Source: Basidiobolus ranarum (Eukaryota > Basidiobolomycota > Basidiobolomycetes > Basidiobolales). Taken from it: 30,479 nucleotides of DNA. Shown here in pieces: positions 16,260 to 29,500 of this stretch (the stretch's first letter is position 1; each line of letters starts with the position of its first letter). The notes below the pieces were generated by a model, which saw nothing but the letters and a program-made list of their open reading frames with translations, searched no databases and was not told the origin of the DNA. The stretch covers positions 1 to 30,479 of the forward strand of contig JASJQH010000099.1 in the NCBI GenBank assembly GCA_040143965.1. Direction: 5' to 3'. Position numbers and translations under genes: made by a program.

Positions 16260-16830
16260 CTCTATTTCCCATTTCTAAAGGCGGATATTCTAGTTCTCTC
16301 TTCCCAGAACTAGTGTGTATAACGTTTAGTTTGTTTCTAGTCCATTCATCATCGGAATAATTTATTCTAGTATTTGTCACCATCTCATTATCATATTTTT
16401 AACCCAGTCTTTTACATTAGTCTCTAATACATTTTGATCAAAGAAAGTTTTCAATTCTCGTCGTGTTGTAAACTTTATTCCTCAGATTTTGATACTTTAC
16501 AAAATCGATGTCCCACCTCTATTGATCCCCGCAAATTTTAAATACCATGCTGAATAAAGTATTGTCGATATCCACTCTCACAGATGTGATACATTTGTTA
16601 ATACCTTGACTAAACACCGTCTCATAATTTGCCAGTTTGGAAAAACCTCTATCTTGGTTCAGAAACGCCAATTGCACTGATTGTTCTCTGGCCAAATTCA
16701 CAGTTCTGGTTGATAGCATGAATGCTGGGAATAATTGTCAGATGCCACTGTTAGTAGCGAGGAACAGTACTAAGCTCTTTTCCAAATATTCGAAAAAAAT
16801 TTAAACCCATTTTATTACACTTGTCAATAC
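16260..16830. other. Convergent 3' spacer, SPX-SerB and arginase
   Basis: The flanking genes point at each other, so this 570-base stretch holds two 3' UTRs. I see short AT-rich runs suitable for polyadenylation and no coding or RNA gene. Confidence 0.45.
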
Positions 16831-17893
16831 TTACAAAAGGGTTTCACCAAGGGCACAGCGTGCAAGAGAACACCCAACAGTAACCGTCTGATATAAATTA
16901 GCATCATCACCGAGAGAAGGGTTGACTTCTACAATATCAGTGGCAACAAGACAACCAGTTTCATACAATGCCTCACAAATATAATGCCCCTCACGGAAAG
17001 TTAGTCCGCCACGAACTGGAGTACCAGTACTAGGGGCCACGCTGGGGTCCAGAGCATCAACATCGAAACTCAAATGAATGGGCCGATCACGATTAGGATT
17101 GACATGATCAAGAGCCATCTCCACAATCTGACCAATTCCATATTTGTCTACTTCATGCATCGAGAAAGCTTTGATATTGTGCTTCTTCAGTATTTTTTTC
17201 TCTGCTGTATCAACGTCACGCAAACCAATATACACAAGGCGCTCAGTTGACAGGCAAGGTTTGACCCATTCAAACTCTGGCGTCTCGCCGGCAATACCAG
17301 TCAAGAAAGAAAGTGGACATCCATGTAAGTTACCAGTATCCGTAGTTTCGGGAGTATTGATATCCTGACAGATAATATTAATGAGATATATCATTTAAAT
17401 GAATCAATGAAAATTTGAAGTCACTTACAGCGTGGGCATCAACCCAAATAACACAAGCATCAGGATGCGCAGCTAGAGTGCCGGAAACGGTAGATAAACC
17501 AAGACTGTGATCACCACCAAGGGTCAAAACAAATTGGCCTCTCTTGGCATGCGATTCAACAACTTTAGCAACAGCATGAGTAACTCGTGAAACAAAGCGC
17601 GGGTTCTTCATATTCCCAATATCAGAATCTTCTTCAGGACGCAGGTGCTCAAAACTACCAACTTCACCAGAAAAGTCTATATCCCAGCCCAATTCTTTGA
17701 TTTGATCAACTATTCCAAACTCTAAAAGGCGGACCGGTCCTTCATCAACGCCATCCTTTGGCTAATGAAGAAAATGTTGAATAACATACTAGGCATTAGC
17801 TATTTCACACTAGGGACATACCTGACCACCACTAAAAGGGACAGGAACAATGGCAACAGTTCTTGGTTTGGATATAAATTTGTTGGCAGTCAT
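16831..17893 (-). CDS. Arginase
   Basis: Manganese enzyme that converts arginine to ornithine and urea, used in arginine breakdown for nitrogen. Three exons, 17822-17893, 17429-17761 and 16831-17364, join in phase to 312 residues, near the usual 315-330. The binuclear manganese ligands are all present: His109 in LGGDHS, Asp132, His134 and Asp136 in VDAHADINTP, and Asp236 and Asp238 in SFDVDALDP. TPVRGGLTFREGHYI and DIVEVNPSLGD near the C-terminus are typical of true arginases rather than agmatinases. The start MTANKF lies just before the first conserved strand. An AGCCCTAA box lies about 200 nt upstream of the start. Confidence 0.96.
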
Positions 17894-20495
17894 CTAGAAA
17901 AATGTGTAGAAGAGAGGTTGAAGTTCTACTGATAAATTCCGGCATTGCTAGCCTTGCTTTTAAAAGAATATCTTCCAGTACCCCAAGGCAATCCATCTAT
18001 ATGAGGTAATAGTTTAGAGCCAATAATAATTGTGAATTGCTGCCTCTACAGCACCTTACGTGACAGATGAATCATTCCGTGGCAGGTGTAAAGCCCTAAC
18101 CTACAAGACCCAATTAAATTACCAGACTTTGGAAAACAATCAGATTTGTTTATCAGATTTACATGACTGTAAAAGGCAACTCGTTAAAACTCTGCCGAAT
18201 TTGGTTCAATCTTTAATTTTCTCCGTTTCGTATTTTTGATATGCATGGAACCCAATAACCCCCATATACATAAAACCACGATTACATTTAATCCCTATGT
18301 TCGGGCTCTCAGTGAATAAATAAAAACACTTGGCTCTCTGCAATGGTAGAAGGATGGATTGTATCGTATTTAGGTTCTTACAGCTGGTGTAAGTTGGTAA
18401 AGTTCAGTTGCCATAGGAATAAGCCTGGCTAGTATTCTCAAACGTTTATGAAATTTCCATTCTTTTAGCTGTAGGTCAACCATGTTGGCACACCCCCGAT
18501 ATTAAGAAGGTTACACTAACGCTGGGAATGATGAAATGTTTTTAGTTGTGATTAAAATCGTTTGATGGTGGTGATATTTGAAGGACACTATTCGGATCGA
18601 GTTTACAAGAGTGAAAAGCTTTTGGCAAAATCGGTCGGAGTGTGGAGTATGGTGCTATATGCACAGTGTTCTTAAATTGGAAGTAAAGATATCCATGACG
18701 CTTCCCATGCATGTCCATGACATACGCGCTCAGGTATCAAGGCTGTGATTTACTTTATGCGAATACCATTCCTAGTGTAACTCAAGCAGTGGACCAAGAG
18801 TGAAGAAAGATCTGATAACTCAATAAAGTCACTTGCCCATTCGTTAACATGGTCTAGATAAATGTCTACATTGATTAAGTCGTGGCTGATCTCTACTATA
18901 TTGAATGATCTTCAAACAGAAAAGCAAATCAATACAAATCATTAGTGTCTTTAGACAATTGAGAGTTTGAAGCAATGCCGTCAGTATTGAAAACTTGGTT
19001 TAAACCTCATTGCAGTCCCTTCAAAAGGCATGATTCCAACGGGACAACAAGCTGTCTCCATGGTTGTACCAGTGGCTAACACGGCTCTTCATTGATTGGG
19101 CCTATGAAGCTTTCATAATACTTTTGGACACAATACAACAATACTGATCTAAATATGATATGATTCTCATCTGATAACATACCGTAGATTGTTCCTAATG
19201 AGGCATGCTGGATATCGGAAGTGGAAGCAATGTTAGGGATCCTTAATATCGATTCCTTCAACAATACTGAGTAGTACAGAGTTTTAGGGAACTGCACAGA
19301 GCGCCAACTAAAGGAGAAATATTGTGGTCCCAAACATCAAGCATATCGCTAATCTTTGCTCAATAAATATGTTTATCCATTAGGTTATATCAGTAGCATT
19401 CGATTCTTTTACATGCTCTTGCCATGATTTATTACAGCTACTAATGGCACCTGGTCATACCTCAACTTGAGTTGCTGGTTGGATTGAAACCGACCTACAT
19501 GGCTAATATTAGTCCACGACCCCTCATTGTCAGTTTTTTGCAATGCCAAGTCTTTTCCCACCTCCAGTAATCTCTTTTATTTGTACATCATTTGAGAGAT
19601 GTTACGAAACCTGTTACCGGAGACACATTCTTTTCTTTGTATTGGAGCACTAATTCGATAGATTACCCTAGTTAGCATGAACATCCCTATTCTTTAACTC
19701 TCATAAACTATCTTTTCGAAATTAACGGTGAGTTCAAATATATTAACCTGGCATATTTAGGATGTTGAGTAGAAATATTTATTGTGTTGGGAACCTGCGA
19801 TTAGAAGTAATCTGGCTACAACCTAATCTTCATCTCAGACTCCATCACGTGATTGCACCATTGGCTCAGCTATTGACATCAGTAGCAGGAGATATTTTTC
19901 ATTGAAATGATTACAGGTAATAAAAGTATGTTCGCATTGGCAACCACTGGGACTCGGAATAAACGCTTCTAGTAGGATTTAATAGATGAAGTTGTAGTCC
20001 ATTATTGTAGTACCTTGTGTAATAGCAACATACGGAGAGAGGTCCGCAATAATAATCGTAGCAGCCACTCTACGATGCATACGTCACTAACCTGATAGCA
20101 TGAGTGAATTTCACTAGCTTATACTTAAACCCAATTCAAGATAGCCTGTTTAATCATTGAATCCCATATGATATGAGGGTTATACTATTACTACTATATT
20201 TAATTGCCGGATCTTGTCTGAAATAGTGACCTAACACAACTTTTACCATTAAAGCTCTTCTGTGTAGTACCATTTTTAGGCTTCAAACATAAACTTCACA
20301 TAGGCTACGTTTAAATCACTTTCACATACTAACACAAGGTTGGAATTCACCAATACTTATACATACATAGCATGTCATTAGATTCTTCTCTTAAAACATA
20401 ATACTTAAGAAATTCGCGTGATACGTTGTAACCTTAAAACTAACTTTCCTTCTTAGGGGTTTTTAATACTTTTACGTTCACGTTGAGTTTCGAAA
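17894..20495. other. Intergenic region between arginase and ARL1
   Basis: The two genes diverge across 2.6 kb. AGCCCTAA at 18092-18099 is the only motif I can name. A minus-strand stretch at 19076-19330 can be read as short exons with matching phases, but the resulting peptide resembles no family, so I do not call a gene. No tRNA or transposon is visible. Confidence 0.4.
18092..18099 (+). promoter_or_regulatory. AGCCCTAA (TTAGGG-type) box upstream of arginase
   Basis: Matches ARCCCTAA exactly and lies about 200 nt upstream of the arginase start codon (arginase is on the minus strand). A promoter role is inferred from place and motif. Confidence 0.3.
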
Positions 20496-21639
<1,144 letters not shown>

Positions 21640-22810
21640 AGCCAGGACAAATCGATTACTTACAACTTGACACATACTCATATCTTTCTTACTTATCTGT
21701 TCACCTCACTCTCTCCCCTACCTCATTTTTACAAACATTCAGCTTATGATATCTCATTTTTACTTCAATCTAATGTTGCGTAGGAGTATTTCTAATGCTC
21801 AATTATTTCTTATCATCGTCACATTAGCAACTACTCGATGTTTTAATTGGATGGTTGCAACTTTGGTCTAACTTTGAATTTTAATAAAGTGAATGTTTGA
21901 AGTGACTGTATCCAAACACTGAGTGGATGCATTTAGTGAAAGCTAGAGTAAAGGAGGTTATTTGGAAATGAGAAGAGTAGAACTCCTAATAAGTATTGTT
22001 ACATACATATATATATTTATACCAACCAATATCGAGTTGTATGTACAGAGAGACTTTGAAACTCAAAGCTCTGGGTGACAAGAATCAATAACGGATACTT
22101 TCTGAAACTGAAGTATGATTCAATCATCAGAATAGAATGTAGTTACATGACATCTCTCAGACCCTAGATAACCTTAAGAGAATTCTACCAATACTGAAGT
22201 AACTCTTACTGCATCTCGTGAAGAATGAGTTCACTAAAGTTGAACTTTAAAACTTGAATTCACGAACATTGAAACTCAAGTTGACTGTTACTGGTATGCT
22301 ATTCCTTGAATTCCAACAAGTGCCAAGATCGCTAACTTATTATTATGGAGGTAGTTGTGTTTAGAGCTTTATCAACTTCACTAGGTATCGACTAACTTCG
22401 TATCTTCACTGGGAATGAGAAGTGCAATTACAAATAGTGATATAATCAGTTTATTCTGTAAATAGAGATACAGGTTACATGTACAAATAGGGATACATTA
22501 TAAGGTAGATAATTATAGTGTACATAATTACTGCGTATTTAGGGATATGTTAATGAGATACATAATAGAATATTTACAAAAAGTTTCGATTTAACAATTT
22601 AAGAATATGTAGTAGAGAAATCATGTTTAGAAACCTAAACACAATCAGATAAAGAACAATGTTATATAATATGTATATGGTATATACACACCAATATGCC
22701 TCGGCTAAAAAATTCAAGGCAATGCAATTCTATATCTACAAATGTACTGATGTCTTTTGAACTGCATAAGATTGTTATTTGGCAAAAGGCGTCACGCAGA
22801 CTGAGGAGAC
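21640..22810. other. Spacer with degenerate AT-rich repeats, ARL1 to unknown gene
   Basis: Holds the ARL1 3' UTR and the 3' flank of the minus-strand gene. Four loose copies of a motif like CAAATAGNGATA lie between about 22430 and 22550. A perfect 15-bp palindrome (TAAAGTT, G, AACTTTA) is at 22235-22249. Nothing coding is recognised. Confidence 0.45.
22430..22550 (+). repeat. Degenerate short repeat (CAAATAGNGATA-like)
   Basis: Copies begin near 22430, 22459, 22482 and 22534 and read AAATAGTGATAT, AAATAGAGATAC, AAATAGGGATAC and TTTAGGGATAT. Spacing is uneven (about 29, 23 and 52), so this is a decayed or chance cluster rather than a clean tandem array. Confidence 0.35.
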
Positions 22811-23638
22811 TCAATTGAATCGTTTCCTTCGGAGATCAAATACCATAACTTTGGATCCAGTTTCGACGAAACATAATTCACTAGTCCCCAGAATAAACAA
22901 TAGCTGGTGGATTCTGGGAAGTTGTGATCGTTTGAAGAGGGGTTTCAAGAGAATCCGTGTCTTCTTTACGTACACTTCGTCTCCGTCTGTATCAAACTGG
23001 AAGGTATGCAGCTATTTGGTTCACAGAAAAAAAGGTAAATATTTTTACGGAGTAGCATTTAGTTCAGTTGTCAAATACCTCTCCTTCCACAACACTATAC
23101 AAAGCGAGGGTACCTCGGATTGCATCTAGCGCGGTCAACTGACATAGTATATTCACAGTAGCCACCGGGGTCTTCTCCAGTAAAGCAGTATTCATATTCT
23201 TTATGGTTTCCAGGTAAATCTCAGTACAACCAGTGACAAAATTCTCCACGATGAGTAATAAGCGTTTATCATTAAGCTGATATACGTTGATAATGTGATG
23301 GGTGGTAGGATTGAGTCGTAGTGGAAGATACACAACTTTGACATCGTGAGTTATCTGATTTAAAGAAATATTTGACAGTCCAGAAGGATGGGAGCGTTGT
23401 GAAAAACCGAGCCAGGGTGTAGAAAACTGATCTTTCGCGTGGAGTAAGGCAAACAATGTTGCTGATAGAAAATCATTAGTTGGAACGGATATCATCAGTG
23501 ACTAGGTATTTTGAAAAACTTACCATTACTATCAATGTCCAATGGTTTAGTCTTATTCCGCTTAAATCCGTTTTTCAACGGATTGTGAATACTGGAATGC
23601 GCAGACAGCCGATGTGCAATGTAATCAACAAGTGCCAT
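22811..23638 (-). CDS. Conserved-looking protein of unknown function
   Basis: Three exons, 23524-23638, 23079-23461 and 22811-22996, have sound donors and acceptors and agree in phase, giving 227 residues; the 62-nt first intron and 82-nt second intron fit the window. The first exon starts MALVDYIAHRLSAHSS. The middle holds predicted strands such as VVYLPLRLNPTTHHIINVY and KRLLLIVENFVTG. The last exon is basic and hydrophobic (VYVKKTRILLKPLFKR, LLFILGTSELCFVE, VMVFDLRRKRFN). There is no signal peptide and no clear membrane helix. I do not recognise the family. The central part has a faint likeness to the tRNA-splicing endonuclease subunit Sen15 and to PI31-type proteasome regulators, but neither is good enough to name it. 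The downstream exon makes sense only after removing the second intron, which supports the model. Confidence 0.65.
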
Positions 23639-25304
23639 AGTATGAAGTGATATGTGAGGTTAAAGTCGAAAGGGAAAAGTTAATAGAAGCAGGAAGGTTA
23701 GAGTTTAGTGGTTAGTTGGATGAAGTAAGTTTGGATGGCACAGATGAGATGCTTTTAAAGTCAACATATTCCTTTCTCTGATAACAGTACCACTCCCAAA
23801 TGTTTCACAATACGCACTAAAGGTCTTCTTGTGTTGGACTGATTTCTGTAACATATACGCTCTTGGTGTTCCGCCTTTGGGCTTGCAATTAGATGTAAAC
23901 TTGATTTACTTGCTCATTCCGGTTGTGGCAGATCAGATCATTATAGTTGATCGCATATTTCCAGATGACTGTATCAAGAATGGCAAGAAGCTTGAGATTC
24001 CTGCTAGCTTTCGACCATTATCGAGGAAAATACGCTGGCATTGTTCGCATCAAATGGGCCTACAGTCCAGCATGTGCAAATAGAGGATTTGTATTTGATC
24101 ACCTATATATTGGTGCAACATTGCGTCAACTCTGACTTCCCAGGTAAATTCAATTTTCTCACAAACTCTTTACACTATCACATGAAGCACCAATGATATG
24201 GATGTATCGGCAGTGAGCATTCGAAGGTGTGACACCATATCGAAACATGTCACACTTAAGCTAATGGTAGCAGCTCATTTCTTAGTAAAATGATGCACTT
24301 TACTTGGCCAAGGTTTCATACATAGCAATAACTTGGTCAAATGAAAGTATATCTGGTTCGAAGTAATGAGATAGAGTGTTCTATGGAAAATATAACAAGC
24401 TGAACCCAGCTAACTATCACAGTTACTCGGAATGCTGTTGATAACTAGTATGACAACCCGTTTGATCTAAGGGCGCGTCTAGATAGCCTATGCACTCAAT
24501 GCGTTCCGTGCATAAAAGGATTCCATAGAGCCTTGTAATTCTTTGCATATACCATATAACGCAAGACCTGCCATGAACTCAACTAAACTACTTTGAGTTT
24601 AAGATATGCTGAAAGTAGATTTTAGGATGAATACTATCCAGTTGGGATTGCTTGTGTTGAAGTCATTTTAAGGCATAGTTCGTGCATCAATTATATACGT
24701 CAGCCGGCTAGCAGCGACATTAACGAATCTTTTCCACCCCAGTCTTCCACAGATTCCATCTTTCGAACAGTGACATGTTGACGCCAGCAATATATTCTGG
24801 TGTGTGCTTAGCTTTGTCATTTATGGATCTGGATACCATGTGGAAAATTAATCGATTACTATTCATATCAGAATAAACGACGAGGCTATTGGAATAGTTA
24901 CCAACATGTTAGATTCATGTTTACAGCTAATCAGGTAGCTGAATTGCTCTCAGCTTAGTAACCATCTCAAATAAATCCACTTCTATATACGACATTCACA
25001 TTGATTATCACGAGATCCATTGGCCTGGATACCACCTTGGTTATTCAACAACCATACCTGCTTTTATCCGAGTTCCCAAGCCAAGATGAGTATCCATGTT
25101 GTCGTCAGCAAATGAAGTACAAACTGAGATACCTTCATTGGAGTGGTAGGATATAAGCCCGTCGTAATTGGGGTAATGACAACGCCAATCTGATGAAAAA
25201 CAGATATATTGACTTATAATAGAGTACAGTTTATTAGGGGGCGAAAGAAAAAATACAGTCAAAAGGATGTCTCCAAAAGGTATTAATGAAATAGTTGTAG
25301 GAGA
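23639..25304. other. Intergenic region, unknown gene to desaturase 3' end
   Basis: Holds the promoter of the minus-strand unknown gene and the 3' flank of the desaturase. A + strand segment at about 23865-24135 is open in two overlapping frames, each protein-like in turn. It may be a decayed gene fragment or an unrecognised exon and is treated as a finding only. No RNA gene is seen. Confidence 0.4.
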
Positions 25305-26466
25305 TTACTGAGTCTTTTCAGTTTTCACCATTTTTCTAGCTTTCTGGTGATCGGCATAATCACGGCCAACTCGGCTCTGAGGTCCGAAGCTTGGCATGGT
25401 GATGAATTCCCAGAGGACTCGGAACCAGGATTCATGGTAGTTGATGGTATTATAGAATTCAGGTGCAATTTCACGTACTGCTGGTAGCTTAGACCAAGCA
25501 ACCTACAAACAGTAGCAATATTAGTAAAAAAGTACAGCTATGCTCGTGTAATAGATGTCAGATTATCTTTACCTTCGTGAAATCATGATGTTCATTGTGG
25601 AACCCAATATTGAGCGTAAGTTTGTTCATGCTACCATAGTAGGAGTAGGTCTCCTGTCCATCATCCCAAGTGTAGTGCTCTTGAATGAAATGAGCGGCGG
25701 CAGGATTGATACTGTAACCCCACCATAAAGACAACATCATATAAAGGAATCCTCTAGGTCCACAGACAAACCAAATGCATATATCAGTAGAAATGGTGAA
25801 TACAATATTCACAATTTCCCAGAAGGAGGGATTTTTACCCATGGCTGCTCCGCGAACAACATACATAATAGGGAAGATCAGAAGCCATAAAAATTTCAAG
25901 AAAGCGTTGCCACTAATCAATCTGACTTCCCATTCCATAGGGAGATCGGGATCTTTTCCTAAAACACCTTGGAAAGTGTGGTGCTCAAGATGATAACGAC
26001 GGAAAGATTGAGCAATAGGAACTGGAATACCGACGTTCACTAATAGCCCTATCATACGGTTGACCAAGAGAGACTCGTGAGTAAGAGCATGGCAGCACTC
26101 ATGAATGATTGAACCGAAAGCCTGAGTGAGAGTTCCGCCAACGGCATATGAGCACACAACCATGGTCCAATTCCAGTCAAGAAGAACTCGCCCGAATAAA
26201 TACGCACAGAACAAATGAGCAGAGACAGTCGCAAGGGTTATCCACTTTGTAGATTTATCGATACCATACAGTTCCTGGATTTCCGGGTGTTTCTCAAGAA
26301 TGGCCCTTTTACGCTTAAAATGAGGTTCGTCTAGGTCGTCTTTGGCAAAGGTGTCATGAACATAAGGAATGGAGCGTTCCCAATCGCCAATGTAAAGAGG
26401 ATGACGACGATCAGCATGGGTCGGCTTCTCAGAAGTTTCTACCACTGGTTCAACAAAAGGAGGCAT
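25305..26466 (-). CDS. Sphingolipid (dihydroceramide) delta-4 desaturase
   Basis: Membrane di-iron desaturase that puts the 4,5-trans double bond into dihydroceramide, making ceramide on the route to fungal glucosylceramide; it acts in the ER. Two coding exons, 25573-26466 and 25305-25502, join in phase to 363 residues. The N-terminal lipid-desaturase segment includes YVHDTFAKDDLDEPHFKRKRAIL. Histidine boxes are H122ECCH126, H159LEHH163 and H290NEHH294, all complete, with hydrophobic helices between. HFIQEHY followed by QETYSYYGSMNKLT is the DES1 signature that separates it from acyl-CoA and delta-12 desaturases. The C-terminal LPAVREIAPEFYNT and SWFRVLWEF are also typical. I start at MPPFVEP because a splice acceptor lies 4 nt upstream, so the longer frame runs into intron. 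Confidence 0.95.
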
Positions 26467-26585
26467 GGTTCTGAGAAAGGAAGGTTGATACAATTATCTT
26501 TTAGTCTCTAAAGCTTTACTAAATGGATATTAACAAGGTCGTTATACTTACGGGGATTTCTAACTGAGTAGAAATAGAAGCCAGC
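26467..26585 (-). promoter_or_regulatory. Desaturase transcript leader with 5' UTR intron
   Basis: Reading on the minus strand, a pyrimidine-rich leader ends at a strong donor, GTAAGTATAACG, at 26551. An acceptor TTTCTCAG ends at 26471, leaving four bases before the start codon. An 81-nt 5' UTR intron therefore explains why the frame upstream of MPPFVEP should not be translated. Confidence 0.6.
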
Positions 26586-29500
26586 GAAGCTAAGATGTGA
26601 TTTCAATAATTTGAAGTTTTAAATACAATTGAATGTGCCCTAGAAATTTTTGTCTGAATAGGACATAAAAAACATTGGAAAGTATTCCGCCATGTGTATG
26701 ATATTTGGAGATAATTTCTCATCATAGAAAGTAGTCATATAAAGGTTACACAGGAAAAGACATCCGCACCACTCCAATGAAAGGAAAGGGCATTGTACTG
26801 AGACTTGAGCGTTAAAGAATAGGAGTATTACCAATCTGGCTCTGGTTTCCAATTTTGGTGATCATCATATTAATCAAATAGAAACCTACTATGTACCTGG
26901 AAGTGTACACTGTACTGGTAGTAACATTTTTAACATCACTGGTTTTTTTAGATTGCAGTCAGCCTATTGGGTCGAATGTCACATCATTGGGTTGTGCGCA
27001 GCGATATGGATCTTGAACAGATCCATTGGATGCGATGCATGGGGAAGATATATTGGCCACCTGAAATGATATAAGATATACATTTGCCTTACATGACTTA
27101 AATATTGCAATGATTCTCCTGCGTCCTTGTACTCGACTAAGAGATTGATTTATACCCGGGTATGGATTAATCCATTTTGATTGTCCTCCAACAGATTTCA
27201 AGTAAGTCTGCATCGAAATTGAATTGGTGATACAAATGCATATAAACATATATGATATTTATTTTACTGATTGGTTTATCAAAATCAACGTATAATCATA
27301 TCCAAAGGTTATCTACTAATAGCTTATATACATTCCCGTATTTATCCATAACAGTTGGCATGTGCTCTTGCATCAACGGAATTAGCCGCAATATACATGC
27401 TTATTTGTCTGGATAAATTTCGCGCCGGGGTTGGGATTGAGCACTCGAAATACATCCCACTCTCGCTAACAAAGTACTTCGAGACAGATATGACAAGTTG
27501 AAGAGTACATCAGATGTAGACTGACGTTAGTAATCAAGGGGGGAGGGGGTTTCAACTGCCACTTGATATTTGCATTTGGTTGAGCTTTGGATTGTTAAGC
27601 TTGTGAACTGTGTATCGCGGATTGTACGCTAATTTGGCTCAATCATTAATGGAAATGCAACGAGATATTCCGAGAATTTCACTTCCTATTAGAAAGAGTC
27701 ATTTGGCTGTCTTGCAACTTGCATTTAGTATTGCTAGCCCCAAGTATTGAAAGCCATTAGAATGTCTATCCATGCATAGTTGTAGATGCTACATGGAAAT
27801 AAAACCTAATTTATTTGAAACGTTTTAGGCAGACTTTCAGCGTTTAAATTGATCATTGTAGAAGTTAATAGCTAAGGAGTGAGGGGTTCGACTTGAAATT
27901 ATTTATGCTCGCTGAGGATATGCCTATGATTGAAGTCGACTCGGAATTCAACCGTTATAAGGCTGGCGCATGTTTGCTTATTAAGAATCACCCAATAGTT
28001 TCTTACGGTTGTCGTAGAATCAGTAGTTGGTAGTGGCTCGGATTCTTAGGTTTTCATCTAGAGAGCTTATTCTTGAAACTGATAGTTCAAACTCTTTGAG
28101 ATTATCATGCAACTTTGAGTAATCTTCTAGTTGAAGTTTCTTGAGCTAACGTATTTGGGAAGGAGCTCCTGTTATTGGTAGCAATATTACATATATATAA
28201 TGTCATCATATCAATGGCATTGAATTTGGTAGGAAGTAAAACAGATTCATCTACAATTTAAGCAGGGGTTTACTTATGGAGTATAAGGTATATCATAAAA
28301 AAGGGATCTTCAACTACCTCAAAACTGTTCTAAATATATCGAATTGAGGGTATGAGATTCTTGGATGCTTATTCGAAGGGAGAGGTCACCCTGAGTATCT
28401 GTCTTCGGAAAGAGATAGCGCTTCCTTGAATTGACTGGAAACTTGGAGTCTACCAAGCAGCTGGATAGGTTCAAAACTTGTAAAAGAATCGTAAATCGAG
28501 GCTCTGTAATACACCTTGAAACTCTAACGGTTGAAACACGATTCATAAATCTCTCATATGACGTTTTTGGAAATCATCAAATTCCATATGAGGTGGCTTA
28601 GCCTTTTTCTTCAGTGATATTGAGTTTGGTTTATATCGTAATGCCCATATATCAATCCAGTGAACAGTGGTGATTTCATGGATCCACAGAAGGATTGAAA
28701 CCAGGAACACATGAATTTTTCAAAATCTGTGGAGGTGTAGTTTTCCTTAACCATGACCTAGAAGATATTATGACACTCAAATAGTGAATGTAAGCTTTGT
28801 TATGTGACATGTGAAACCTAAGCGAATTCTATAAAGGGTCAATGTGCGAGTGAGGGAGAGTTGAAAGATATGCACAATTGCTGCGAAAAAACATTTAAAC
28901 ACATTTGCACGCTGTTGATATGGTATCCTTAGCAAATCAGAGGGGCTTGGATGTACATAAATGTATCTCTTGCAAAGGACCTGTTTTCTGGCCGTTCGAA
29001 TAGAAAGAACGAAGTATATAGTAGAACATGGCGCGTCCAGTGTTATAAACGTCATACAATATGTCGAACCATTGCGTTGGACTATGTGTGTCGTAAGGCA
29101 TGAAGTCGTACTCTTCAAGGTAGTCCACATCATAATCCAGTCCACTATAATTCCAAGTTGAGAAAATACTGCGTAGGAAATCTCGAGCATTTCCCTCAAG
29201 ATCTCACTGAGAGTAAACTTAAAACTGCACACTGTCGGCTAAGCTCTAGTCAATGATTTAGGCAGAGTCACCTTATTTGCAATTTATGGCAATACAGCCA
29301 ATACAGCTCTGGCAGACCGATGACTTAATTATACACCTACGATCAGAAATCTTCCGGATATGATCAAACTATCGACACGCATGGCAACATTGAGTGTGGC
29401 ATGAAACTGGTGAGCTAGCAATCATTCTAATTCATCAGGAATCAGCATTCAGCCCCTCTAAGCGAACATAGTGATGCTCTATGATTCTATTGTGATGTAG

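Noticed and set aside
19060-19470. Minus-strand chain of short exons with matching phases, with a peptide resembling a P450 K-helix at first sight.
   Set aside because: The spacing of the Glu-Arg motif is wrong, one intron would be very short, and no heme-binding region follows.
27870-27896. TAGCTAAGG and GGTTCGACTTG resembling tRNA A and B boxes.
   Set aside because: The two boxes are far too close together and the B box lacks its final CC.
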